From IMG/VR virus record IMGVR_UViG_3300032315_001186, positions 1-64,000 of that record: 64,000 nt of DNA, one strand, 5' to 3'. A program made the position numbers and the translations under genes. The notes beneath the pieces are model-generated. The model worked only from the letters and a program-made list of their open reading frames with translations. It did no database searches and was not told the origin of the DNA. The stretch is from a virus. Shown in pieces: positions 49,237-56,936 of the stretch. The first letter of the stretch is position 1; every line of letters begins with the position of its first letter.

Positions 49237-50199
49237 ATGGAAAAGATTTTACAAGAAAATCCGAATCGTTTTGTCCTATTCCCAATCCAACATGAAGATT
49301 TGTGGAAACTCTACAAACAAGCCCAATCTTGTTTTTGGACAGCTGAAGAAATTGATCTACAACAAGATCTAACTGATTGGGAAAAATTAAATGAGGGTGA
49401 AAAATATTTTGTCAAGAATGTATTGGCGTTTTTCGCCGCCTCAGACGGGATCGTAAATGAAAACCTTGCTGAAAACTTCGTAAAAGAAGTTCAGTATACT
49501 GAAGCAAAGTTTTTTTACGGGTTTCAAATCATGATGGAAAACGTTCACTCAGAAACTTACTCTCTGTTGATTGACACCTATATCAAAGATAAAGAAGAAC
49601 AAAATATATTGTTCAATGCAATAGAAACTATTCCTGCCGTTAAGAAGAAAGCGGACTGGGCACTTAAATGGATTGGATCGTCCTCCTTTACGGAAAGGTT
49701 AATTGCCTTTGCGGCAGTAGAGGGTATATTCTTTTCTGGTTCATTTTGTTCAATCTTTTGGCTTAAAAGACGTGGATTAATGCCTGGGTTGAGTTTTTCC
49801 AATGAATTAATATCTCGGGATGAGGGACTACATACCAATTTTGCGGTTCATTTGTATCGTCATCACATCCAAGACCAACTATCAAAAGAGAGAGTTTTAG
49901 AAATTCTAACCTCAGCACTTACGATTGAAAAAGAGTTTATTACCGAATCACTTCCAGTAGATTTAATCGGAATGAACTCTAAACTAATGTGTCAGTACTT
50001 GGAGTATGTTACTGATAGACTGTTAGTTGATTTGGGTATTGGTAAAGTTTATAATTCAGAAAACCCATTTGATTTTATGCAAAATATTGCATTAGAAAAC
50101 AAAACAAACTTTTTTGAAAAACGAGTATCTGATTATTCTAAACGAGGGGTGGGGGATGTAATTGAAACCAAAGAAATAAATTTTGAAGAAGATTTTTAA
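49237..50199 (+). CDS. nrdB: Ribonucleotide reductase class I, small (beta) subunit
   Basis: 320 residues. Metal ligands are visible: Asp70 (A-S-D-G-I), Glu101 and His104 (E-N-V-H-S-E), with S-R-D-E-G-L-H supplying the later Glu and His. The radical tyrosine is Tyr94 in K-F-F-Y-G-F-Q. The surrounding sequence ([17 protein letters not shown]) is very like the eukaryotic-type class Ia R2. The C-terminus (E-I-N-F-E-E-D-F) is the usual acidic tail that docks into NrdA. Together with NrdA it makes dNDPs for phage DNA. Confidence 0.97.
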   Translation: MEKILQENPNRFVLFPIQHEDLWKLYKQAQSCFWTAEEIDLQQDLTDWEKLNEGEKYFVKNVLAFFAASDGIVNENLAENFVKEVQYTEAKFFYGFQIMMENVHSETYSLLIDTYIKDKEEQNILFNAIETIPAVKKKADWALKWIGSSSFTERLIAFAAVEGIFFSGSFCSIFWLKRRGLMPGLSFSNELISRDEGLHTNFAVHLYRHHIQDQLSKERVLEILTSALTIEKEFITESLPVDLIGMNSKLMCQYLEYVTDRLLVDLGIGKVYNSENPFDFMQNIALENKTNFFEKRVSDYSKRGVGDVIETKEINFEEDF

Positions 50200-50211
50200 A
50201 AATAAAAAGTA

Positions 50212-51402
50212 ATGGAAGTTGTAAAAAGAGACGGAACAAGAGAATATGTGAAATTTGAAAAAATTTCATCAAGAATCAAAAAGCAAACATATGGTTTGAA
50301 TGAAGATTATGTTGATTACTTTGAAGTATCAAAAAAAGTAATTGCTGGTTTATATGACGGAGTGACAACGGAGGAACTAGATCGATTGGCTGCGGAAACA
50401 TCAGCATCACTAGTAACTAATCATCCTGATTATTCTACCTTGGCGGCACGTATTGCGATTACGTCGTTGTATAAAAGAGTTGATAAAAGGTTCACGGCTA
50501 CAGCAGATAAGTTATATCATTACATCAATCCTAAAACAGGAGAGAAAGCGGGTATGATTTCAGATGAAGTGTACAAAGTAATTGTTCAACACGGAAAAGA
50601 ATTGGATGCGATGGTTGTCCATGATCGTGATTTTAATTTTGATTACTTTGGTTTCAAAACCTTAGAAAAAAGTTATCTACTTAAAATGTTTGGTGAGGTT
50701 GCAGAAACCCCCCAACATTTATACATGAGGGTTGCTGTAGGTATTTGGCTTGATAATTTGGAAATGGTACAAAAAACCTATGATATGTTATCACAAGGGT
50801 TATTTACCCATGCAACACCTACGTTATTTAATTCTGGAACCAAACGACCACAATTGAGTTCTTGTTTCTTGTTAGATATTGATGATGATTCAATTCCTGG
50901 AATTTACAAGACATTATCAGATTGTGCGGTGATATCTCAAAATGCTGGAGGTATAGGTGTAAATATTCACAAAATAAGAGCTAAAGGTGCTTATATTAAA
51001 GGAACCAATGGATCTTCAAATGGTATTATCCCTATGTTGAAGGTGTTTAATGAAACTGCCCGGTATGTTGATCAGTGTTTTGTTCCAGATACAAAAGTTA
51101 AAACAAATCTTGGTTATAAAAAAATTTCAGAGATTACTGTTGGTGATATGGTTTTGAATTCAAACGGTACTTACAATCCAGTATCAAATGTCAAGAAGTT
51201 CGAAAAGAATGAAAGAGATTTTATAACCATCAATTCTTCTATTGGTGAGAATACTGTAACACGAGGGCACCTATATCTTACAATAAAAAATGGTAAGAAA
51301 GATGAAAACTTAACATATAAAATTCAAAACAAGTTGGTAAAAGCGGAATGGGTTGAAGCTGAAAATTTGACAACTGAAGATATTTTGATTAAAATGAAAT
51401 AA
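50212..51402 (+). CDS. nrdA: NrdA N-terminal part fused to an N-terminal split-intein fragment
   Basis: 396 residues. Residues 1-288 are the N-terminal part of class Ia RNR alpha, with the ATP-cone (V-K-R-D-G-T-R-E) and S-S-C-F-L, the first active-site Cys; they end N-E-T-A-R-Y-V-D-Q. Residues 289-396 are intein-like: Cys1 then F-V-P-D-T-K-V (block A), V-G-D-M-V, and T-V-T-R-G-H (block B). The gene stops at TAA (51400-51402). The rest of NrdA starts at the ATG at 51412 in the same frame, after TTTAAAACT. Confidence 0.92.
   Translation: MEVVKRDGTREYVKFEKISSRIKKQTYGLNEDYVDYFEVSKKVIAGLYDGVTTEELDRLAAETSASLVTNHPDYSTLAARIAITSLYKRVDKRFTATADKLYHYINPKTGEKAGMISDEVYKVIVQHGKELDAMVVHDRDFNFDYFGFKTLEKSYLLKMFGEVAETPQHLYMRVAVGIWLDNLEMVQKTYDMLSQGLFTHATPTLFNSGTKRPQLSSCFLLDIDDDSIPGIYKTLSDCAVISQNAGGIGVNIHKIRAKGAYIKGTNGSSNGIIPMLKVFNETARYVDQCFVPDTKVKTNLGYKKISEITVGDMVLNSNGTYNPVSNVKKFEKNERDFITINSSIGENTVTRGHLYLTIKNGKKDENLTYKIQNKLVKAEWVEAENLTTEDILIKMK
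51076..51399 (+). other. N-terminal intein fragment (IntN) of NrdA intein 1
   Basis: Codons for residues 289-396 of the first NrdA ORF. Block A begins with Cys1, and block B has T-V-T-R-G-H. The length (108) suits a split-intein N-half. It lacks any endonuclease. Confidence 0.85.
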
Positions 51403-51411
51403 TTTAAAACT

Positions 51412-51609
51412 ATGAAAAATACAAATATTCAATTAGACCATCAAATTTTAGATGGTGAAATCGAAAGTGAAATTGTTAATCTAAATTTAGATGAGATTGA
51501 GTTAGTAACTATAGACTCCATTCAGGAAACAAAAATAGATACTGAAGTATATGATTTGGAAATCGAGCAACTCCCAAATTATACTACAGATATAAGTTTA
51601 GTTCACAAT
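51412..51609 (+). other. C-terminal intein fragment (IntC) of NrdA intein 1, followed by Gly
   Basis: Residues 1-66 of the second ORF. Block F/G is recognisable (V-Y-D-L-E-I-E-Q-L-P-N-Y, I-S-L-V-H-N). The first ~30 residues are extra, variable sequence. The +1 residue is Gly67, whereas standard inteins need Cys, Ser or Thr there. Confidence 0.8.
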
Positions 51610-54288
51610 GGCGGGGGTAGGAGAAAAGGTTCTATTGCGGTATATCTTGAACCTTGGCATGCAGATGTATTTGACTTTTTAGACCTTAGAAAAAACCATG
51701 GTAAGGAAGAAATGAGAGCTCGTGATTTGTTTTTAGCTATGTGGACACCAAACCTATTTATGGAAAGAGTTGAGAGTGATGGACTATGGTCTTTATTTTC
51801 ACCTGAGGAAGTGCCTGGTTTGATTGATGCATATGATACACCTGATTCGAAAGCTTTCACTGAGCTTTATACAAAATACGAACGGGAGGGTAGAGCCATC
51901 AAAACTATCAAAGCTCGTGAACTTTGGGAAAAGATTTTGGATTCACAAATCGAGACTGGTACTCCATATATGTTGTACAAAGATGCGGCCAACTACAAGT
52001 CTAATCAAAAAAATTTGGGTACAATCAAATCGTCAAATTTGTGTATAGCAGGAGACCAAAGGGTTGTGACTTCCCTTGGGTATTTAACTGCAAAAGAACT
52101 CAATGAAATTGGTCAAAAGTTGGAATTGTTTAACAATAAAGAAATGGTTTTATCATCTGAAATGAAGTTAAGAGCAGAACAGGAAGATGTATACAAAATC
52201 ATTTTAGAAAATGGGATGGAACATAAAGTGACACCATACCATGGTATTCCAGTTTTAAAATCTTCTCGTAAAATTGAAAGGGTTGAGTGTAAAGACTTGA
52301 GAGTAGGTGACGTGGTTATGGTACAAACGAAGAAAGGTTTATTTGGTACCAAAGAAATGATAGATGAGGCTTTTTTGTTGGGTATGTATCAATCAGATGG
52401 GACACAAAGTGAGGGATCAATTATGCTTGATTTGTGGGAAAATGATTTTGATTTAGTCGAGGATATAGAAAATAGACTTCAAAAATTGTATTCTAAATAT
52501 GAATACAAACCAAGATACTCGAACAAAGGAGGAAAATTCATAGATTGTACTGTTTCATTTTCACCTGTTAAGAAAAAGAGATTAACAACCGACTTTTTCA
52601 AAAAAACTTTCCCATTTAACAAAGGATATGTACCAAGTTGGATTTGGGAATCAAATGAAGAAACACAATGGTCATATCTAAAAGGTTTGTTCTATGCCGA
52701 TGGTTCAGTATTCGTTAGTAAATCGCGAGGTAACCCAATTCAATTGTGTTATGCCGATATAAATTTAGATTTTCTCAAAGAGCTACAACTTATTTTCAAT
52801 AATTTAGGACTTCAATCTTCCATTAGATTACTTACAAAGGGTGGGGATAGACTACTACCAAATGGTAAAGGAGGACAATCAATTTATAAAACCAAAGATT
52901 GTTATAGATTAATAATTGGAAATAAAAATGATGCTTTGATATTGAATACTAAGACTGGATTTTTAGACAGAAAAAATATTATCTTAGATGAAAAAGAATA
53001 CAGAGATAACACCAAAAAAGGTCATAAAGTTAAATCTATTGAGTATGTAGGTAAAGAGGATGTCTATTGCCCAACAATCAATAACGATGAACACCTTTTT
53101 GTTTCACAAGGAATGTTAACATACAATTGCACTGAAATTCTAGAATATACAGACAAAAACGAGATTGCGGTTTGTAATTTAGCGTCAGTAGCACTTCCTA
53201 AATTTGTGGACATTCCATCAGGAAAAGTACGTGAGAAAAACAAAAAGTTGCGGACTTACAACTTCCAAAAGTTATATGAAGTTGTTTATCAAATGACAAT
53301 TAACTTGAATCAAGTAATCGATATAAATTATTATCCTACAATAGAAACAAGAACTTCAAATTTCAAACATAGACCCATAGGACTAGGAGTGCAGGGTTTA
53401 GCGGATACTTTTGCAATGTTATCCCTACCTTTTGAAAGTCCTGAGGCTCAAAAATTGAATAGTGAAATATTTGAAACAATTTATTTTGCGGCGTTGTCAG
53501 CATCAAAAGATTTGGCAATAAAACATGGTCCATATGAAACATACGAAGGATCACCAGCATCATTTGGAAAGTTACAATTTGATTTGTGGGATGTCAGTAT
53601 GGAGAATCTTTCTGGTTTATGGGATTGGAGTACATTAAAATCTCAAATTGAAAAACATGGACTTAGAAATTCCTTACTTGTAGCTCCGATGCCTACCGCG
53701 AGTACCGCACAAATTCTTGGTAATAACGAATGTTTTGAACCTTTTACAACTAACTTATACAAAAGAAATGTATTAAGTGGTGAATTTGTAATCATCAATA
53801 AACATTTGGTTGAGGATTTGGTTAACCTTGGACTTTGGAACGATAGAATTCGATTGAAACTATTTGACGGAAATGGGTCAGTCCAAAAGATAGATGAAAT
53901 ACCATCTGAGATCAGAGAAGTTTACAAAACTGTTTGGGAAATGAAGGGTAAAACTATTTTGGATATGGCTCGAGACAGAGCAATTTTTATTGACCAATCA
54001 CAATCTCTAAATATTTTTATGCAAGATGTAACACAGTCTAAGTTATCTTCGGCACATATGTATGGATGGAAATTAGGATTGAAAACAGGAATGTATTATT
54101 TGAGAACTAAGGCTAAAGCTGCGGCGATCAAAGGATTGGGTGTTGATATGTCAGCGTTGAATACTCCAGAAATACAAGAAAGTTTCAAACCCAAACCACT
54201 CGAAAACAATAATTTGACATTGACAGAAGATATGATAAACAAAGTTTGTTCTTTAGATGATCCAAATTGTTTGACATGTAGTTCATAG
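51412..54288 (+). CDS. nrdA: NrdA C-terminal part: C-terminal intein fragment, extein, second intein, extein
   Basis: 958 residues. Residues 1-66 are an intein C-half ending in Y-D-L-E-I-E and L-V-H-N; extein follows at 67 (G-G-G-R-R-K-G ... Y-L-E-P-W-H). Residues 211-572 are a second intein with two LAGLIDADG motifs. Residue 573 is Cys in N-L-C-T-E, the cysteine that becomes the thiyl radical. The C-terminal extein runs to 958 and ends N-C-L-T-C-S-S, the redox-active Cys pair. Joined, the exteins give about 818 residues, a normal class Ia size. Confidence 0.92.
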   Translation: MKNTNIQLDHQILDGEIESEIVNLNLDEIELVTIDSIQETKIDTEVYDLEIEQLPNYTTDISLVHNGGGRRKGSIAVYLEPWHADVFDFLDLRKNHGKEEMRARDLFLAMWTPNLFMERVESDGLWSLFSPEEVPGLIDAYDTPDSKAFTELYTKYEREGRAIKTIKARELWEKILDSQIETGTPYMLYKDAANYKSNQKNLGTIKSSNLCIAGDQRVVTSLGYLTAKELNEIGQKLELFNNKEMVLSSEMKLRAEQEDVYKIILENGMEHKVTPYHGIPVLKSSRKIERVECKDLRVGDVVMVQTKKGLFGTKEMIDEAFLLGMYQSDGTQSEGSIMLDLWENDFDLVEDIENRLQKLYSKYEYKPRYSNKGGKFIDCTVSFSPVKKKRLTTDFFKKTFPFNKGYVPSWIWESNEETQWSYLKGLFYADGSVFVSKSRGNPIQLCYADINLDFLKELQLIFNNLGLQSSIRLLTKGGDRLLPNGKGGQSIYKTKDCYRLIIGNKNDALILNTKTGFLDRKNIILDEKEYRDNTKKGHKVKSIEYVGKEDVYCPTINNDEHLFVSQGMLTYNCTEILEYTDKNEIAVCNLASVALPKFVDIPSGKVREKNKKLRTYNFQKLYEVVYQMTINLNQVIDINYYPTIETRTSNFKHRPIGLGVQGLADTFAMLSLPFESPEAQKLNSEIFETIYFAALSASKDLAIKHGPYETYEGSPASFGKLQFDLWDVSMENLSGLWDWSTLKSQIEKHGLRNSLLVAPMPTASTAQILGNNECFEPFTTNLYKRNVLSGEFVIINKHLVEDLVNLGLWNDRIRLKLFDGNGSVQKIDEIPSEIREVYKTVWEMKGKTILDMARDRAIFIDQSQSLNIFMQDVTQSKLSSAHMYGWKLGLKTGMYYLRTKAKAAAIKGLGVDMSALNTPEIQESFKPKPLENNNLTLTEDMINKVCSLDDPNCLTCSS
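52042..53127 (+). other. NrdA intein 2 with LAGLIDADG endonuclease
   Basis: Residues 211-572 of the second ORF (362 residues). Starts Cys-Ile-Ala-Gly-Asp; block B has K-V-T-P-Y-H-G-I; dodecapeptides at F-L-L-G-M-Y-Q-S-D-G and Y-L-K-G-L-F-Y-A-D-G. It ends L-T-Y-N followed by Cys, so Tyr replaces the usual penultimate His. It lies between N-L and the catalytic Cys of the extein. Confidence 0.92.
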
Positions 54289-54315
54289 AACTACATCACA
54301 AAATTCAAGGTGGTA

Positions 54316-54551
54316 TATTTATATGAAACCCATCAGTCTTCAACCGATGGAATAAAAGATGGGAATTGATTGTAAAAAAAACCAAATGAAAAACATCCAA
54401 ATTAAAGGATATAAACAAACATCGTCAGGAACTGACGATTACAGACGTGGAGATGAAATAAGACCAACTATTGTTGGTACAATCAATGAAGCGTCCAAAA
54501 TTCTGAACTTAGTTTCAGAATCCCAATCATCTTTAGTGGTTGGGTAGTTCA
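54316..54551 (+). repeat. Element copy B of the small duplicated element
   Basis: TATTTATA (54316-54323), a weakened hairpin (CCCATCAG/CCGATGG, 54329-54350), the 53-codon ORF (54386-54547) and a 3' hairpin with one mismatch. Near-identical to copy A about 11.5 kb upstream. The two copies bracket the replication genes. The region 54289-54556 contains no other gene. Confidence 0.85.
54386..54547 (+). CDS. 53-residue protein, second copy of the duplicated element
   Basis: ATG to TAG; three residues differ from the copy at 42851 (Gly31, Ser46, Ser48). An in-frame ATG at 54359 exists but would read through the hairpin leader, which is not open in copy A, so the 54386 start is preferred. It lies nine bases before the gp25-like gene. 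Confidence 0.6.
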   Translation: MKNIQIKGYKQTSSGTDDYRRGDEIRPTIVGTINEASKILNLVSESQSSLVVG

Positions 54552-54556
54552 AACGT

Positions 54557-55018
54557 ATGGCTCAAGGAAAGACATATGGAATAAGTTTTCCATTCGTGGA
54601 TAGTATGAAAGGTAAGTATTTGGAGTTAACTGAATATGTTGCTGAAGAAATCCGAACGAATCTTATTCATCTTTTACTCACAAGAAAAGGTAGTAGATAT
54701 TTTCTACCGAATTTTGGGACTAGATTGTATGAATACATTTTTCAACCAATGGACGGACCTACCTTTTCTGAAATTGAATCTGAGATACGAGACTCTGTAC
54801 AACAATTTTTACCCAACTTACAAATCACAAATATAGTCATACAGGCAGCTTCTGATGAAGCTGCTGGTATGACAGTGACAACTGCGGGAAATGTGGTTAA
54901 TCCTGAGTTATCAATACCAAATCAAAATGTCTCAGAATATACAGCTAAAGTTAGAATTGATTACGCAATTTCTAACGATGTCTTTAATTCTAAAGATTTT
55001 GTAATTATTAATATCTAA
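54557..55018 (+). CDS. Baseplate wedge protein, gp25-like (GPW/gp25 family)
   Basis: 153 residues, the usual size for gp25. F-P-F (residues ~11-13), V-A-E-E-I-R-T-N-L-I-H-L-L-L-T-R-K-G-S-R and F-L-P-N-F-G-T-R-L-Y-E-Y-I-F are the signature of this family, in which the phrase T-x-x-G-x-R-x-x-x-P-x-F-G-x-x-L is diagnostic. It is a sheath-initiating wedge component. It is followed one base later by the gp6-like gene. Confidence 0.9.
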   Translation: MAQGKTYGISFPFVDSMKGKYLELTEYVAEEIRTNLIHLLLTRKGSRYFLPNFGTRLYEYIFQPMDGPTFSEIESEIRDSVQQFLPNLQITNIVIQAASDEAAGMTVTTAGNVVNPELSIPNQNVSEYTAKVRIDYAISNDVFNSKDFVIINI

Positions 55019-55019
55019 T

Positions 55020-56861
55020 ATGGCTGAAAGAAAAATATCATACACTGCGAGAGATTTTGTAACTATAAGACAGGAACTCATCAATTATACAAGGACATAT
55101 TATCCTGAGTTAATTGACAACTTTAACGACGCTGCCGTATTTTCGGTATTTCTAGATCTTAACGCTGCGGTTGCGGACAATCTTCACTATAATATAGACA
55201 GAAGTATTCAGGAGACCGTACTTCAATTTGCACAACAAAGATCATCAATTTACAACATAGCAAGGACATATGGATTAAAAATTCCAGGTCAAAGACCTTC
55301 AGTTGCTTTGGTTGATTTTTCGATAACGGTACCTGCGTTTGGGGACAAAGAAGATGAACGGTACTTAGGTATTCTAAGAAGGGGAAGTCAAGTAATTGGC
55401 GCAGGTCAAATATTTGAAACGGTATATGACGTTAATTTTGCATCACCTTTCAATATTGATGGGATTCCAAATAGGTTGAAAATACCTAATTTCGACGTAA
55501 ATAATAATTTAATTAATTACACAATAACCAAAAGAGAAACTGTAGTTAATGGAATTACAAAGGTCTTCAAAAGAACCATTCTTCCAAATGATGTAACACC
55601 CTTCTTTAGTTTTTTCTTACCTGAAAAAAATGTCTTAGGAATTACATCGATGATACAAAAGCCTGGAACTGCCTATTCGAATATTCCATCGGATCAAGAA
55701 TTTTTAGGTGCTCAAGGTAGATGGTATGAAGTCCCAGCGTTGGCTGAGAGTCGCATATTTGTTGAGGATCCATCAAAACCATCCGATGATCCAGCAATCA
55801 AAGTAGGTGTATACATTGAAACTCAAAACAGGTTTATCACAGAATACACACCCGAAGGTTTTTATAAAATTACTTTTGGTGGAGGTACTAACACTGCGGA
55901 TGACCAACTTAGAGAATTTACCGCTTTAGATGTACCACTCAAGGTACAACGATATCAAAATAACTCACTAGCGTTGGGGGCTATACCACAAGCAAATTCG
56001 ACGTTATTTATTCAATATAGAATCGGTGGTGGACTTGGTACAAATTTAGGGGTCAATGTAATTAATCAAATTGGGTCTGTAAATTTCTTTGTAAATGGTC
56101 CATCTGAGACAATTAATACCCAAGTAATTAATTCTTTGGTTTGTAATAACCCAACTGCCGCTATTGGAGGTGCAGGATACCCATCGACTGAGGAGATTAG
56201 AAATTACGTAACATACAATTTTAGTGCTCAAAATAGAGCGGTAACAATCCAGGATTATGAAGCTGTCTTAAGAAATATGCCACCACAATTTGGTGCACCT
56301 GCAAAAGTTTCAATAACGGAAAATAATAATAAAATAAATGTTAGTGTTTTGTCTTATGATCAAAATGGTAAATTAATTCCTGAGGTATCTCAAACTTTGA
56401 AAAATAACATTGCGGAGTATCTTTCAAACTATAGAATGATAAATGATTATGTTACAATTGGCAGTGCTCAGGTTATTGACATTGCAATAGATACTTCAGT
56501 GGTCTTAGATGCGTCACAAAATCAAGGAGTTGTTATCACTAATATAATTGATAAGATCTCTACATTTTTCAGTCCCGCCATTAGAGGTATGGGACAAAAT
56601 ATAGTACTATCGGAACTTTATAGAATCATACAAAATGAAAATGGAGTATTGAGTATAAACGACATTTCAGTTTTTGGAAGAGTTGGTGGACAATATTCAT
56701 CCGCACAAACTTCAATGCCATACTCAAATTCTGAAACTAAAAAAATATCTTTGGTTGATAATACAATTTTCGCAGAACCAAATCAAATTTATCAAATCAG
56801 ATTCCCAAATAGAGATATTACTGTAAGAACCAAAAACTACCAGTCAATTATTTTGACGTAA
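55020..56861 (+). CDS. Baseplate wedge protein, gp6-like (baseplate J type)
   Basis: 613 residues, close to T4 gp6 (660). N-terminal Y-T-A-R-D-F-V-T-I-R-Q-E-L and D-N-F-N-D-A-A-V-F-S-V-F-L-D-L-N-A are typical of gp6; G-L-G-T-N-L-G-V-N-V and A-I-G-G-A-G-Y-P-S-T-E-E-I-R, and Q-N-R-A-V-T-I-Q-D-Y-E-A-V-L, are baseplate-J-type motifs. It forms the wedge backbone with gp25 and gp53. It is coupled to gp25. Confidence 0.88.
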   Translation: MAERKISYTARDFVTIRQELINYTRTYYPELIDNFNDAAVFSVFLDLNAAVADNLHYNIDRSIQETVLQFAQQRSSIYNIARTYGLKIPGQRPSVALVDFSITVPAFGDKEDERYLGILRRGSQVIGAGQIFETVYDVNFASPFNIDGIPNRLKIPNFDVNNNLINYTITKRETVVNGITKVFKRTILPNDVTPFFSFFLPEKNVLGITSMIQKPGTAYSNIPSDQEFLGAQGRWYEVPALAESRIFVEDPSKPSDDPAIKVGVYIETQNRFITEYTPEGFYKITFGGGTNTADDQLREFTALDVPLKVQRYQNNSLALGAIPQANSTLFIQYRIGGGLGTNLGVNVINQIGSVNFFVNGPSETINTQVINSLVCNNPTAAIGGAGYPSTEEIRNYVTYNFSAQNRAVTIQDYEAVLRNMPPQFGAPAKVSITENNNKINVSVLSYDQNGKLIPEVSQTLKNNIAEYLSNYRMINDYVTIGSAQVIDIAIDTSVVLDASQNQGVVITNIIDKISTFFSPAIRGMGQNIVLSELYRIIQNENGVLSINDISVFGRVGGQYSSAQTSMPYSNSETKKISLVDNTIFAEPNQIYQIRFPNRDITVRTKNYQSIILT

Positions 56862-56912
56862 GAATTCACTTATCGATTCGTAGAATTACATTTTGAAAAA
56901 TAGTAGTATTAC

Positions 56913-56920
56913 TATTTATC
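56913..56920 (+). promoter_or_regulatory. Candidate late-promoter motif TATTTATC
   Basis: 16 bases before the ATG at 56937, in the 75-base gap after gp6. Confidence 0.4.
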
Positions 56921-56936
56921 AAAAAAAGACATTTTT

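Noticed and set aside
51400-51411. NrdA break as a simple frameshift
   Set aside because: Both parts are in the same frame and only a stop codon intervenes, and the second ORF has its own ATG with an A-rich leader like other genes here. A sequence error cannot be excluded but is not needed.
54359-54385. Upstream in-frame ATG at 54359 for the second small ORF
   Set aside because: The extension is absent in the other copy, and the internal ATG gives identical proteins from both.
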